This document shows, piece after piece, positions 37,490 through 47,782 of a DNA stretch of 64,000 nucleotides (position 1 is the stretch's first letter; each line of letters begins with the position of its first letter). Both the position numbers and the translations under genes were made by a program. Under the pieces are notes generated by a model that saw only the letters and a program-made list of their open reading frames with translations, had not been told where the DNA came from and did not search any database. The DNA lies in assembly GCF_001729745.1 (NCBI RefSeq), contig NZ_CP017186.1:2976001-3040000 (forward strand), read 5' to 3'. This stretch comes from Enterobacter hormaechei subsp. hoffmannii (lineage in GTDB: Bacteria > Pseudomonadota > Gammaproteobacteria > Enterobacterales > Enterobacteriaceae).

Positions 37490-40162
37490 ATGAGTCAGAC
37501 TGAAACTACCGCCCCGAGCAAATTCTCCCTTCTACCGGGCAGCATCACCCGTTTCTTTCTTCTGTTGATCGTTGTGCTGTTAGTCACAATGGGAGTGATG
37601 GTTCAGAGCGCCGTGAATACCTGGCTTAAAGATAAAAGCTATCAAATTGTCGATATCACCCATGCGGTGCATAAGCGCATTGATACGTGGCGCTACGCGA
37701 CCTGGCAAATCTACGACAATATCGCCGCCGCACCTGCCACCTCATCAGGCGAAGGGTTGCAGGAAACGCGCCTTAAGCAGGATGTGTATTACCTTGAAAA
37801 ACCGCAGCGTAAGACGGAAGCCCTGATTTTCGGCTCGCACGACAGCGCAACGCTTGAGATGACGCAGCGGATCTCCTCCTATCTGGACACCTTGTGGGGC
37901 GCCGAGACCGTACCGTGGTCCATGTATTACCTGAACGGTCAGGACAACAGCATGATCCTGATCTCGACCCTGCCGCTTAAGGATCTCTCGTCGGGCTTTA
38001 AAGAGACCACCGTTGGCAGCATTGTCGATTCCCGTCGGGCAGAAATGCTGCAACAGGCCAACGCGCTGGACGAGCGCGAAAGTTTCTCGTCATTACGCCG
38101 TCTTGCCTGGCAGAATGGCCACTACTTTACGCTGCGAACCACCTTTAACCAGCCGGGCCATCTGGCGACCGTGGTTGCCTTCGATCTGCCAATTAACGAT
38201 CTTATCCCGCCGGATATGCCGCTGGACAGTTTCCGACTGGAGCCAGACAACAGCACCCAAAATATGCGCACGCCGTCGGATAAAGAAGGCCCGGACAGCG
38301 TAGCGATCTCCTTTAATGGCTCGAAGATTGAGATTGCCTCATCGCTCAACTCAACCGGTATGCGGCTGGTGTGGCAGGTGCCTTTTGGCACCCTGATGCT
38401 TGATACCCTGCAAAACATTATGCTGCCGCTGCTGTTGAATATCGGCCTGCTGGCGCTGGCGCTGTTTGGCTACAGCACCTTCCGTTTCCAGTCGGGCCGC
38501 CAGAGCGACTCGACGTCGGTATCAGCCGGGACCAGCAACGAGTTGCGTGTTCTTCGTGCCCTGAATGAAGAGATTATTTCCGTGCTGCCGCTTGGGGTGC
38601 TTGTTCACGATCAGGAAGCAAACCGGACGGTGATGAGCAACAAAATTGCCGATCACCTTCTGCCGCATCTTAACCTGCAAAATATTACGGCCATGGCGGA
38701 CCAGCATCAGGGCGTCATTCAGGCCACCATTAATAATGAACTGTATGAGATCCGTCAGTTCCGCAGTCAGGTCGCCTCGCGCACGCAAATCTTCATCATC
38801 CGCGATCAGGATCGCGAAGTGCTGGTGAATAAAAAGCTCAAGCAGGCGCAAAGGCTGTATGAGAAAAACCAGCATGGCCGCGCGGCGTTTATGCAAAACA
38901 TTGGCGATGCCTTTAAACAGCCGCTGAAGTCACTCGCCACGCAGATTGCTGATTTAAGCACGCCGGAAAGCCGACAGCTTAGCAGCCAGGCCGACTCGCT
39001 GGTTCGTCTGGTGGACGAAATCCAGCTTGCGAACATGCTGGAGAATGACATCTGGAAGGGCACCCCTACGCTCTTCTCCATCCAGGATCTGATTGATGAG
39101 GTGGTTCCGGAAGTCCTGCCGGTGATCAAGCGCAAAGGGCTCCAGCTGCTGATCAACAACCATTTACCGGCCAACGACGAGCGTCACGGCGATCGCGATG
39201 CGCTGCGTCGCATCCTGATGATGTTGATTCAGTATGCCGTCACCACGACACAGATCGGCAAGATCACCCTTGAAGTCAGCACCGATGAGTCCACCGACGA
39301 TCGTCTGACGTTCCGTATTCTGGATACGGGCGAAGGCGTCACCGTGAGCGAAATCGATAACCTGCACTTCCCGTTCCTGAACGATACCCAGCGCGACCAC
39401 TACGGTAAGGCGAATGCCCTCACCTTCTGGCTCTGCGATCAGCTGGCGCGTAAGCTGGGCGGTCATCTGAACATTAAGGCGCGCGAATCCCTCGGCACCC
39501 GCTACTCCTTGCATGTTAAAATGGCGGCGAATCCTCAGGAAGAGGATGAAGAGCGTCTGCTGGATGATGTGGTGGTGATGGTGGACGTGACCTCCAGTGA
39601 GATCCGTAATATCGTCGTTCGTCAGCTGGAAAACTGGGGCGCGTCCTGCATTACCCCGGACGAAAGGCTCGCGAGTCAAGAATTTGATCTATTTTTAACT
39701 GATAATCCGTCTAATCTTACTGCCTCCGGCTTGCTTTTAAGCGATGATGAGCCAGGCGTGCGGAAAATCGGCCCTGGGCAGCTGCGCGTCAACTTTAATA
39801 TGAGCAATGCAATGCAGGAAGCTGTATTACAACTGATTGAAGAGAATCTGGCGCAGGAAGAGATCCTGGAGTCACCGTTAGGCGGCGATGAAAATGCCGA
39901 ACTCCATGCCAGCGGATATTATTCGCTCTTCGTTGATACAGTACCAGATGATGTTAAGCGGTTGTATACTGAGTCCGCTGCGCAGGATTTTGCAGCGCTG
40001 GCACAGACAGCACACCGGCTTAAAGGGGTGTTTGCCATGCTTAATCTGGTTCCCGGCAAGCAGTTATGTGAAACGCTGGAACATCTAATTCGTGAGAAAG
40101 ATGCCTCTGGCATTGAAAAATACATCAGCGACATTGACGCTTACGTCAAGAGCTTGCTGTAG
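37490..40162 (+). CDS. rcsD: Rcs phosphotransfer protein RcsD
   Basis: 890 aa, same as E. coli. Two membrane segments (about 20-42 and 305-327) bracket a periplasmic domain. A kinase-like but inactive HATPase region follows, then an ABL domain, and a C-terminal HPt domain with the phosphorylated histidine H842 (TAHRLKG). It relays phosphate between RcsC and RcsB and also contacts IgaA. It is followed 16 bp later by rcsB. Confidence 0.96.
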   Translation: MSQTETTAPSKFSLLPGSITRFFLLLIVVLLVTMGVMVQSAVNTWLKDKSYQIVDITHAVHKRIDTWRYATWQIYDNIAAAPATSSGEGLQETRLKQDVYYLEKPQRKTEALIFGSHDSATLEMTQRISSYLDTLWGAETVPWSMYYLNGQDNSMILISTLPLKDLSSGFKETTVGSIVDSRRAEMLQQANALDERESFSSLRRLAWQNGHYFTLRTTFNQPGHLATVVAFDLPINDLIPPDMPLDSFRLEPDNSTQNMRTPSDKEGPDSVAISFNGSKIEIASSLNSTGMRLVWQVPFGTLMLDTLQNIMLPLLLNIGLLALALFGYSTFRFQSGRQSDSTSVSAGTSNELRVLRALNEEIISVLPLGVLVHDQEANRTVMSNKIADHLLPHLNLQNITAMADQHQGVIQATINNELYEIRQFRSQVASRTQIFIIRDQDREVLVNKKLKQAQRLYEKNQHGRAAFMQNIGDAFKQPLKSLATQIADLSTPESRQLSSQADSLVRLVDEIQLANMLENDIWKGTPTLFSIQDLIDEVVPEVLPVIKRKGLQLLINNHLPANDERHGDRDALRRILMMLIQYAVTTTQIGKITLEVSTDESTDDRLTFRILDTGEGVTVSEIDNLHFPFLNDTQRDHYGKANALTFWLCDQLARKLGGHLNIKARESLGTRYSLHVKMAANPQEEDEERLLDDVVVMVDVTSSEIRNIVVRQLENWGASCITPDERLASQEFDLFLTDNPSNLTASGLLLSDDEPGVRKIGPGQLRVNFNMSNAMQEAVLQLIEENLAQEEILESPLGGDENAELHASGYYSLFVDTVPDDVKRLYTESAAQDFAALAQTAHRLKGVFAMLNLVPGKQLCETLEHLIREKDASGIEKYISDIDAYVKSLL

Positions 40163-40178
40163 CAAGGTAGCCTTATAC

Positions 40179-40829
40179 ATGAACAATATGAACGTAATTA
40201 TTGCCGATGACCATCCGATTGTACTGTTCGGTATTCGCAAATCACTTGAACAGATCGAGTGGGTGAATGTAGTCGGTGAATTTGAAGATTCCACAGCCCT
40301 TATTAACAACCTGCCTAAACTTGATGCGCACGTGCTCATTACCGATCTCTCCATGCCTGGGGATAAATACGGTGATGGGATTACGCTCATCAAATACATT
40401 AAACGCCACTTCCCGGACATTTCGATCATTGTTCTGACCATGAACAATAACCCTGCGATCCTGAGCGCCGTTCTGGATCTTGATATTGAAGGGATTGTGC
40501 TGAAACAAGGCGCACCTACCGATCTGCCTAAAGCGCTGGCGGCGCTACAGAAAGGGAAGAAATTCACGCCTGAGAGCGTCTCACGCCTGCTTGAAAAAAT
40601 CAGCGCAGGTGGCTATGGCGACAAGCGTCTCTCGCCTAAAGAGAGTGAAGTTCTGCGTCTGTTCGCTGAAGGTTTCCTGGTTACTGAAATCGCCAAGAAG
40701 CTGAACCGCAGTATCAAAACCATCAGTAGCCAGAAAAAATCCGCGATGATGAAGCTGGGTGTGGATAACGATATCGCCCTGCTGAACTATCTCTCTTCCG
40801 TGACGCTGAGCGCAACGGACAAAGATTGA
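40179..40829 (+). CDS. rcsB: Response regulator RcsB
   Basis: 216 aa from the ATG at 40179, with AAGG upstream; the longer reading overlaps rcsD. The receiver domain has its phospho-acceptor D56 in LITDLSMPG. The C-terminal LuxR/FixJ helix-turn-helix contains LSPKESEVLRLFAEGF and VTEIAKKLNRSIKTISSQK. RcsB activates colanic acid, rprA, osmotic and envelope genes, alone or with RcsA, and represses flagella. Sequence is almost identical to E. coli. Confidence 0.98.
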   Translation: MNNMNVIIADDHPIVLFGIRKSLEQIEWVNVVGEFEDSTALINNLPKLDAHVLITDLSMPGDKYGDGITLIKYIKRHFPDISIIVLTMNNNPAILSAVLDLDIEGIVLKQGAPTDLPKALAALQKGKKFTPESVSRLLEKISAGGYGDKRLSPKESEVLRLFAEGFLVTEIAKKLNRSIKTISSQKKSAMMKLGVDNDIALLNYLSSVTLSATDKD

Positions 40830-40842
40830 TCGTCGCTGTCTA

Positions 40843-40912
40843 CGCCGGGTGACCCTCGCGGTTACCCGGTCTAAAGACCCCGTAGGCCCGCGCAAGCGCA
40901 GTGCCGTCGGAC
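40843..40912. repeat. REP pair after rcsB
   Basis: GCCGGGTGACCCTCGCGGTT with its pairing arm ACCCGGT, then a degenerate inverted partner around 40880-40912, between rcsB and the shared terminator. Confidence 0.65.
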
Positions 40913-40916
40913 ACAT

Positions 40917-40942
40917 AAAAAAGGCCCTTTCGGGCCTTTTTT
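40917..40942. terminator. Bidirectional terminator between rcsB and rcsC
   Basis: AAAAAAGGCCC (40917-40927), TTTC, GGGCCTTTTTT (40932-40942): an 11-bp stem overlapping the rcsC stop codon by two bases. Confidence 0.93.
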
Positions 40943-43787
40943 ATTGTCTCGCTTTTCGCACCCGCTCCGCATACACGGATAGCGTCTGCTTCAGTACATC
41001 CAGCGTGACCGGCTTCGACAGGCAGCTGTCCATTCCCGACTCCAGACAGCGCTGCTTCTCCTCCGCCAGTGCGTTGGCTGTCACCCCCACCACCGGCAGC
41101 GTCAGCCCCAGCTGTCGGATACGCTGCGTCAGACGATAGCCGTCCATGTTAGGCATGTTCACATCACTGAGCACAATATCAATATGATTCTTACTTAAGA
41201 CATTCAGGGCATCCACGCCATCATTGGCCGTTTTACACTGATAGCCCAGAGAGCCAAGCTGGTCTGCGAGCAGACGACGGTTAATCGGATGATCGTCGAC
41301 GACCAGAATCATCATATCGTCATTCACCGATGCCAGCTCATCAGGGGAAGCCAGCACGGTAGCGCCATCGCTGTCCTCAAGCTGTACGCTGTAAATACGC
41401 GCCAGCAAGCCCAACATTTCGTGCGGTGTCGCCACACTGTGCACCCATACCCCGGGCGAACGCTCAATCGGAATACCGATATGACGGCGGCAGAACATCA
41501 CCACGCCCCGCCCCGCCCACGCCTTGTCTGGCTCAACGTCAGTAATCAGCATGTCATCTGCGTCCGGCGTCTGGCCTTCATAGCGTGAGACCCGCACACC
41601 GCTGCTGGTCAGCATCGAGGTCAGGAAATCATGTAAGGAGGCGTTGTGCACCGCCAGCCAGCAGTGCTTTTCGCTCAGCCCGTCGACCGTGGTTTTCACC
41701 GGATAGTGTGCCGAGTAGAGCGGGATACGGATGGTGAACTGGCTGCCCATACCCGGCTCGGTATCGACGGAGATATCCCCGTCCATCATGCTGATAAGCT
41801 TCTCGCAAATCGCCAGACCCAGCCCGGTCCCCTGGAAATTACGCTGGACGCCCGTCCCCACCTGGAAGAACGGATCGAACAGGCGAACGACCTCTTTCGC
41901 CGGAATGCCAACACCCGTGTCGCGTACGCGAATAGTCAGGTACTCCCCTGCCCGGCAGACATGCAGCACAATACAGCCGATATCGGTGAATTTGATGGCG
42001 TTGCTTAGCAGGTTCGAGATGACCTGTTGCAGACGCATCGGATCGCCATGCAGCGTCAGCGGCACATCCGGCTCGATAAAGCAGTACAGCCCCAGCTGTT
42101 TGCGCACCACCAGCGGCAGATAGTTGGCGCTGATATGGTTCATCACCTCGCGCGGGGAGAACTCACGCGGTTCTATTTTCAACTGCTCGGATTCAATTTT
42201 AGAGAAGTCGAGAATATCGCTGATAATTTTCAGCAGCAGGCTGGACGAGTTGTTCATCGCCGTCACCAGGCGGTCGACCCCTTTCGGCAGCTCTTTGGTC
42301 TGGAGAAGATCGAGGTTACCGATAATGCCGTACAGCGGCGTACGCAGCTCATGGCTGACGGTCGCGAGGAACATCGATTTCGACTGGCTGGCCTGCTCCG
42401 CCGCCTGCGCCATATCCTGCAATGACTCTTCCATCTTAACGCGCGCGGAGACGTCCACCAGCACGCAAATCGCCACGTTTTCATTGCGGTAGCGCGAATG
42501 GACGAAGCTGATTTGCAGGTTGGTGTGGGTGCTGGTCAGCACATCCACAAAGTTAACCTGTTGCCCACAGATGATCTGCGTTAACCGCTGGCGGTCTTCA
42601 TGCGTGAGCATGTTCAGGTAGTTATGGGCAAGCTCGTTACTGAGGATATTTGTCCCGTCCTGAGTACGCAGGATACAGATCCCTACCGGCGCCGAGGCGA
42701 CAATCTTACGGTTAAACTGCTCGTGCTCCTCCAGACGCTGAGCATCCGCTTCCGCCGGAATAAAGATCCGCCGCTCATACATTCTCGCCAGCATAAACAG
42801 CGCGACGCCTACCGCGATGTTCAACAAAATGGCGTTAAGGATCAGGATGCGAATGCGCTCCAGCACCTTGTCCACCGGCAGCGAATAGACAATGCTCAGC
42901 GACGATGGCGGTAAACTTTTCTTCAGCACCAGCTCGCGGAACCCGGAGGTATAGCCAAACCATGACCGCTCCTGCATCCAGCTGGGCTCCACTTTCAGGC
43001 GGTTTTCAGGCCCGGTAAGGGAGATGAGTGGGTGGCCGTTCTCATCCAGAATGGTCACGCCCATCGGCAGACTGCCCGGCGTGAAGAAGTTTTCCATGCG
43101 GATGGTTTGTTCAATCCCCAGCAGCGCTTGCAGGCGGTTTCCGAGGTAAACCGGAGTCAGGGCATAGAAATAGCCGACGCCCATGCGCGGCCCCTGGCTT
43201 ATCCAGAAGATGTTGTTCCCGCGCTCTTCCTGAGGCGCATTGCGGTATTTCACTATGCGCTCATGCAGGCTTTTCAACGCGTCTTCGCGTTCGACGGGCA
43301 TATCCCGCAGACCGAAGTCCGCCATGCAGAGATTTTCGTTGCCAATCAGGTAGACGCGGTTCAGATCGTAAGCGGCCGAAAAATTATCGCGCCAGTAGCG
43401 CATAAACCATGACAGGGACTCCAGTGAGCCACGCCAGGCTTTGCCCATCGCGGAACAATCGGAGTCCGGGAAGAGCGGTTCGAAATCAGGTACTTCGGTT
43501 TTTTCATCCCGACCGCGGAGGGCAAGAATGCCGTTCTCCGCCGTCAGTCGATTCTCAGCGATATACTTAAGCTCTTTCATCACATCAGACGTGCGCTGGA
43601 TATAGCGCTGGGCCTGATCCGAGCTTAAGTTAAACTCCTGGCGGATCTCCGCTTCTTTCTGGTGTAACGCGTTAACGATGTAAAACACCGAGAGCAGTGC
43701 CACCAGCAACCATAGCAGTAGCGCAAGCGCCCGAAACAGATAGCGAGAGACTTTTAACGTGGTACGAAAGGAGACGAGGTATTTCAA
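40941..43787 (-). CDS. rcsC: Hybrid sensor kinase RcsC
   Basis: 948 aa from a TTG at 43787, which aligns with the E. coli first residue (KYL-SFRTTLK-SRY). No ATG fits, and the TTG at 43856 adds 23 unconserved residues. Membrane segments at about 20-40 and 310-335 flank a periplasmic domain. Then come PAS-like, HisKA (SHELRTPLYG) and HATPase (NLLSNAIKF, GTGLGLAI) domains, an ABL domain and a receiver with the aspartate in VLSDVNMPNMDG. It phosphorylates RcsD. Convergent with rcsB. Confidence 0.95.
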   Translation of the reverse strand: MKYLVSFRTTLKVSRYLFRALALLLWLLVALLSVFYIVNALHQKEAEIRQEFNLSSDQAQRYIQRTSDVMKELKYIAENRLTAENGILALRGRDEKTEVPDFEPLFPDSDCSAMGKAWRGSLESLSWFMRYWRDNFSAAYDLNRVYLIGNENLCMADFGLRDMPVEREDALKSLHERIVKYRNAPQEERGNNIFWISQGPRMGVGYFYALTPVYLGNRLQALLGIEQTIRMENFFTPGSLPMGVTILDENGHPLISLTGPENRLKVEPSWMQERSWFGYTSGFRELVLKKSLPPSSLSIVYSLPVDKVLERIRILILNAILLNIAVGVALFMLARMYERRIFIPAEADAQRLEEHEQFNRKIVASAPVGICILRTQDGTNILSNELAHNYLNMLTHEDRQRLTQIICGQQVNFVDVLTSTHTNLQISFVHSRYRNENVAICVLVDVSARVKMEESLQDMAQAAEQASQSKSMFLATVSHELRTPLYGIIGNLDLLQTKELPKGVDRLVTAMNNSSSLLLKIISDILDFSKIESEQLKIEPREFSPREVMNHISANYLPLVVRKQLGLYCFIEPDVPLTLHGDPMRLQQVISNLLSNAIKFTDIGCIVLHVCRAGEYLTIRVRDTGVGIPAKEVVRLFDPFFQVGTGVQRNFQGTGLGLAICEKLISMMDGDISVDTEPGMGSQFTIRIPLYSAHYPVKTTVDGLSEKHCWLAVHNASLHDFLTSMLTSSGVRVSRYEGQTPDADDMLITDVEPDKAWAGRGVVMFCRRHIGIPIERSPGVWVHSVATPHEMLGLLARIYSVQLEDSDGATVLASPDELASVNDDMMILVVDDHPINRRLLADQLGSLGYQCKTANDGVDALNVLSKNHIDIVLSDVNMPNMDGYRLTQRIRQLGLTLPVVGVTANALAEEKQRCLESGMDSCLSKPVTLDVLKQTLSVYAERVRKARQ

Positions 43788-43883
43788 AGGGGCGAGGCTC
43801 CGCCATCGGGGAAAAAAGAATGTGGTTAAGGTAGCGGTAAACGCGGCTTGTCGCAACGTTCACTTGTCTGCTTGCGCAAAACA

Positions 43884-43906
43884 AAAGGGCCGGAAACCGG
43901 CCCTTT
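43884..43906 (-). terminator. Intrinsic terminator after gyrA
   Basis: AAAGGGCCGG (43884-43893), AAA, CCGGCCCTTT (43897-43906), with a T-rich run on the minus strand, 15 bp past the gyrA stop. Confidence 0.9.
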
Positions 43907-43921
43907 ATGCGTCAGGAGACG

Positions 43922-46558
43922 TTACTCGTCAGCGTCATCCGCTGCTTCATCATCGGTGTCCGCTTCCGGGACGATTTCATCATCCCCTTCCGCGACGCTG
44001 CCGTCGATAGAGTCGAGCTCTTCGTCATCCACCGGCTCAGCAACGCGTTGCAGACCGACGACGTTTTCATCTTCCGCAGTACGGATGAGGATAACGCCCT
44101 GGGTGTTACGACCCACCACGCTGATCTCTGACACGCGGGTACGCACCAGCGTACCGGCATCGGTGATCATCATGATCTGGTCCGCGTCGTCCACCTGTAC
44201 CGCGCCAACAACGGAACCGTTGCGCTCGGTCACTTTGATGGAGATAACGCCCTGCGTGCCGCGAGACTTGGTCGGGTATTCGCTTTCCGCCGTACGTTTA
44301 CCGTAGCCGTTCTGGGTGACGGTCAGGATTGCGCCTTCGCCACGCGGAACGATCAGGGAAACCACGCTGTCTTCACCCGCCAGCTTGATACCACGCACGC
44401 CGGTCGCCGTACGACCCATTGCGCGCACGGCGTTCTCTTTAAAGCGCACCACTTTACCGGCCGCAGAGAACAGCATCACTTCATCAGAACCGGAGGTCAG
44501 ATCCACGCCGATCAGCTCGTCGCCTTCGTTCAGGTTCACCGCGATGATCCCGGCGGAACGTGGACGGCTGAATTCGGTCAACGCGGTTTTCTTCACGGTA
44601 CCGCTCGCGGTTGCCATAAAGACGTTCACGCCCTCTTCGTACTCGCGTACCGGCAGAATGGCGGTGATACGTTCGTTCGCTTCCAGCGGCAGCAGGTTAA
44701 CGATAGGTCGACCCCGCGCGCCACGGCTCGCTTCCGGCAGCTGATAGACTTTCATCCAGTACAGACGGCCCCGGCTGGAGAAGCAGAGGATCGTGTCGTG
44801 GGTATTGGCCACCAGCAGACGGTCAATGAAGTCTTCTTCTTTAATACGCGCCGCAGATTTGCCTTTACCGCCACGACGCTGTGCTTCGTAGTCGGTCAAC
44901 GGCTGATACTTCACGTAACCCTGGTGAGACAGCGTCACGACCACGTCTTCGCGGTTGATCAGATCTTCAATGTTGATATCAGAGCTGTTGGCCGTGATTT
45001 CGGTGCGACGCTCGTCGCCGAACTGATCGCGAACCAGCTCCAGCTCTTCACGGATCACTTCCATCAGGCGCTCTGCGCTACCCAGGATATGCAGCAGCTC
45101 GGCAATCTGCTCCAGCAGCTCTTTGTACTCGTCGAGCAGTTTTTCATGCTCAAGGCCGGTCAGTTTCTGCAAACGCAGATCCAGAATCGCCTGGGCCTGC
45201 TGTTCAGTCAGATAGTACTGACCGTCACGCACGCCGAATTCCGGCTCCAGCCACTCAGGACGCGCGGCATCATCGCCGGCACGTTCCAGCATCGCCGCCA
45301 CGTTGCCCAGATCCCATGGACGCGCAACCAGCGACGCCTTCGCTTCTGCCGGCGTCGGCGCACGGCGGATCAGCTCGATGATCGGGTCGATGTTCGCCAG
45401 CGCAACGGCCAGTGCTTCAAGGATATGGGCACGATCGCGCGCTTTGCGCAGTTCAAAGATGGTACGGCGAGTCACCACTTCACGGCGGTGACGCACAAAC
45501 GCGCTCAGGATCTCTTTCAGGTTCATGATCTTCGGCTGGCCATGGTGCAGCGCAACCATGTTGATACCGAAGGAGACCTGAAGCTGAGTCTGGGAGTAAA
45601 GGTTGTTCAGCACAACTTCACCCACCGCGTCGCGCTTGATTTCAATCACGATGCGCATACCGTCTTTGTCAGACTCGTCGCGCAGCGCGCTGATGCCTTC
45701 AACGCGTTTTTCTTTTACCAGCTCGGCGATTTTTTCAATCAGACGCGCCTTGTTCACCTGATACGGGATCTCGTGAACAATAATGGTTTCACGGCCGGTT
45801 TTGGCGTCCGCTTCCACTTCGGCGCGGGCACGGATGTAAATCTTGCCGCGACCGGTACGGTACGCTTCTTCAATACCGCGACGGCCGTTGATGATTGCCG
45901 CCGTCGGGAAGTCCGGGCCCGGGATGTGTTCCATCAGCCCTTCAATGCTGATGTCTTCATCGTCGATGTAGGCCAGGCAGCCGTTAATCACTTCCGTGAT
46001 GTTGTGCGGCGGAATGTTGGTTGCCATACCCACTGCGATACCGGACGAACCGTTCACCAGCAGGTTTGGGATCTTCGTTGGCATAACGTCAGGAATTTTT
46101 TCCGTGCCGTCGTAGTTATCAACGAAATCAACCGTCTCTTTTTCCAGGTCAGCCATCAGCTCATGGGCAATCTTCGCCAGACGGATTTCCGTATAACGCA
46201 TTGCCGCGGCGGAGTCGCCGTCGATAGAACCAAAGTTACCCTGACCATCTACCAGCATGTAACGCAGCGAGAAAGGCTGCGCCATACGGACAATGGTGTC
46301 GTACACCGCGGAATCACCATGGGGATGGTATTTACCGATTACGTCACCAACGACACGGGCAGATTTTTTGTAGGCTTTATTCCAGTCATTGCCCAATACG
46401 TTCATGGCGTATAGTACGCGACGGTGTACCGGCTTAAGGCCATCGCGGACGTCCGGCAGCGCACGGCCAACAATGACCGACATCGCATAGTCCAGATAGG
46501 AGCTTTTCAGCTCTTCCTCGATGTTAACCGGTGTAATTTCTCTCGCAAGGTCGCTCAT
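43922..46558 (-). CDS. gyrA: DNA gyrase subunit A
   Basis: 878 aa. N-terminal winged-helix breakage-reunion domain with catalytic Y122 ([10 protein letters not shown]). The quinolone-resistance region reads [10 protein letters not shown] with S83 and D87, the susceptible residues. The C-terminal beta-pinwheel carries the GyrA-box QRRGGKG, and the tail is strongly acidic ([10 protein letters not shown]). With GyrB it makes negative supercoils. Divergent from ubiG, as in E. coli, but directly next to rcsC here. Confidence 0.98.
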   Translation of the reverse strand: MSDLAREITPVNIEEELKSSYLDYAMSVIVGRALPDVRDGLKPVHRRVLYAMNVLGNDWNKAYKKSARVVGDVIGKYHPHGDSAVYDTIVRMAQPFSLRYMLVDGQGNFGSIDGDSAAAMRYTEIRLAKIAHELMADLEKETVDFVDNYDGTEKIPDVMPTKIPNLLVNGSSGIAVGMATNIPPHNITEVINGCLAYIDDEDISIEGLMEHIPGPDFPTAAIINGRRGIEEAYRTGRGKIYIRARAEVEADAKTGRETIIVHEIPYQVNKARLIEKIAELVKEKRVEGISALRDESDKDGMRIVIEIKRDAVGEVVLNNLYSQTQLQVSFGINMVALHHGQPKIMNLKEILSAFVRHRREVVTRRTIFELRKARDRAHILEALAVALANIDPIIELIRRAPTPAEAKASLVARPWDLGNVAAMLERAGDDAARPEWLEPEFGVRDGQYYLTEQQAQAILDLRLQKLTGLEHEKLLDEYKELLEQIAELLHILGSAERLMEVIREELELVRDQFGDERRTEITANSSDINIEDLINREDVVVTLSHQGYVKYQPLTDYEAQRRGGKGKSAARIKEEDFIDRLLVANTHDTILCFSSRGRLYWMKVYQLPEASRGARGRPIVNLLPLEANERITAILPVREYEEGVNVFMATASGTVKKTALTEFSRPRSAGIIAVNLNEGDELIGVDLTSGSDEVMLFSAAGKVVRFKENAVRAMGRTATGVRGIKLAGEDSVVSLIVPRGEGAILTVTQNGYGKRTAESEYPTKSRGTQGVISIKVTERNGSVVGAVQVDDADQIMMITDAGTLVRTRVSEISVVGRNTQGVILIRTAEDENVVGLQRVAEPVDDEELDSIDGSVAEGDDEIVPEADTDDEAADDADE

Positions 46559-46602
46559 CTAACCGCTATCCCTCTACTGTATCCCGGATTCAAAGGTCGC
46601 AA

Positions 46603-46632
46603 ATTATAACACAGCCGCGGTGATACAGGTAA
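46603..46632 (-). promoter_or_regulatory. gyrA promoter
   Basis: On the minus strand a consensus -10 TATAAT (46603-46608) has a weak -35 TTACCT 18 bp upstream. A weak -35 suits a supercoiling-sensitive promoter, which is known for gyrA in E. coli. Confidence 0.65.
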
Positions 46633-46671
46633 ACCTATACGCTTTATTCACAGGGATTGCCTGATATACTC

Positions 46672-46680
46672 ATTTGTCTT
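46672..46680 (+). promoter_or_regulatory. Extended -10 of the ubiG promoter
   Basis: TGATATACT fits TGn plus TATACT, 25 bp before the ubiG start; no good -35 is visible. Confidence 0.5.
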
Positions 46681-46704
46681 GCTAAATAAGGAGTAAAAGC
46701 GCCC

Positions 46705-47433
46705 ATGAATGCCGAAAAATCCCCGGTGGCTCACAACGTTGACCACGAAGAGATTGCCAAATTTGAAGCGGTGGCGTCCCGCTGGTGGGATCTCGAAGGT
46801 GAGTTCAAACCTCTGCATCGTATTAACCCGCTACGTCTGGGCTATATCGCGGAGCGTTCCGGCGGTCTGTTCGGTAAGAAAGTGCTCGACGTCGGCTGCG
46901 GTGGCGGCATCCTGGCGGAAAGCATGGCGCGCGAAGGGGCCACCGTCACCGGTCTGGACATGGGCTTCGAACCTCTACAGGTTGCGCGTCTTCATGCGCT
47001 GGAGTCCGGCGTACAGGTAGAATATGTCCAGGAAACCGTGGAAGAGCACGCGGCTAAACATGCGCACCAGTATGACGTGGTGACCTGCATGGAGATGCTG
47101 GAGCACGTTCCCGATCCGCAGTCGGTCGTCAGCGCCTGTGCAAAACTGGTGAAACCGGGTGGACAGGTCTTCTTCTCGACCATCAACCGCAACGGCAAAG
47201 CCTGGCTGATGGCCGTGGTAGGCGCGGAATATGTGCTGCGCATGGTGCCGAAAGGGACGCACGACGTGAAGAAGTTCATCAAGCCTGCCGAACTGCTGGG
47301 CTGGGTTGACCAGACATGGCTTAAGGAGCAGCACATGACGGGTCTGCACTACAATCCTCTGACGGATAAATTCAAACTTGCCCCGGGCGTGGATGTTAAC
47401 TATATGTTGCACACAACCGCCAAAAACGACTAA
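46705..47433 (+). CDS. ubiG: Ubiquinone O-methyltransferase UbiG
   Basis: 242 aa (E. coli 240). Class I SAM methyltransferase with motif [12 protein letters not shown] (about 58-68) and the family segment [19 protein letters not shown]. It performs both O-methylation steps in ubiquinone synthesis. It starts at the ATG at 46705 with AAGGAG just upstream. Divergent from gyrA. Confidence 0.97.
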   Translation: MNAEKSPVAHNVDHEEIAKFEAVASRWWDLEGEFKPLHRINPLRLGYIAERSGGLFGKKVLDVGCGGGILAESMAREGATVTGLDMGFEPLQVARLHALESGVQVEYVQETVEEHAAKHAHQYDVVTCMEMLEHVPDPQSVVSACAKLVKPGGQVFFSTINRNGKAWLMAVVGAEYVLRMVPKGTHDVKKFIKPAELLGWVDQTWLKEQHMTGLHYNPLTDKFKLAPGVDVNYMLHTTAKND

Positions 47434-47625
47434 CGTCATTCGTTATTCTTATAAAGATTGCGCGACATCATGTTGCGCAATTCTGACCTCCCGTTGAAGA
47501 AATCAGCACTCGATCAAATTTTGAATTTTTTTTCTGGAATATTGACATCTCTTCCAGGCCTTACGGTACGAGGACTTAGCCTTTTTTACCCTTTCACAAC
47601 CTCAATTTAACGTCAAAATCAACCC

Positions 47626-47653
47626 TTGTGCTGAAAAGATTCGATACTAGAAT
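47626..47653 (+). promoter_or_regulatory. nrdA promoter
   Basis: TTGTGC (47626-47631), 16-bp spacer, TAGAAT (47648-47653). This predicts a leader of about 120 nt before nrdA. The remaining 47434-47625 holds no gene. Confidence 0.65.
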
Positions 47654-47655
47654 AC

Positions 47656-47701
47656 TCACCATATAGCGTTCTTCTTATCGCAAAACCCCTATATGTAGTA
47701 T
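47656..47701. promoter_or_regulatory. Pair of NrdR-like boxes
   Basis: Two 16-bp matches to the NrdR box (centre ATAT): 47656-47671, weaker, and 47686-47701, about 12 of 16 positions. They are 30 bp apart, about three helical turns, as usual for NrdR pairs. They overlap the predicted transcription start. Confidence 0.65.
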
Positions 47702-47740
47702 TTATCCACAGAGTTAGTCACAAGGCGGTTCTGTGGATAA
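47702..47740. promoter_or_regulatory. Two inverted consensus DnaA boxes
   Basis: TTATCCACA at 47702-47710 and TGTGGATAA at 47732-47740 are both perfect 9-mers, facing each other in the nrdA leader. DnaA control of nrdAB is established in E. coli. Confidence 0.85.
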
Positions 47741-47782
47741 GCGGGGGATATTTTTTTATTTCACGGACAGGTAAAAACCCAC

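Noticed and set aside
44798..46414. 538-codon open frame on the plus strand inside gyrA
   Set aside because: It is antisense to gyrA in a GC-rich codon pattern that keeps the complementary frame open; the translation has no family features.
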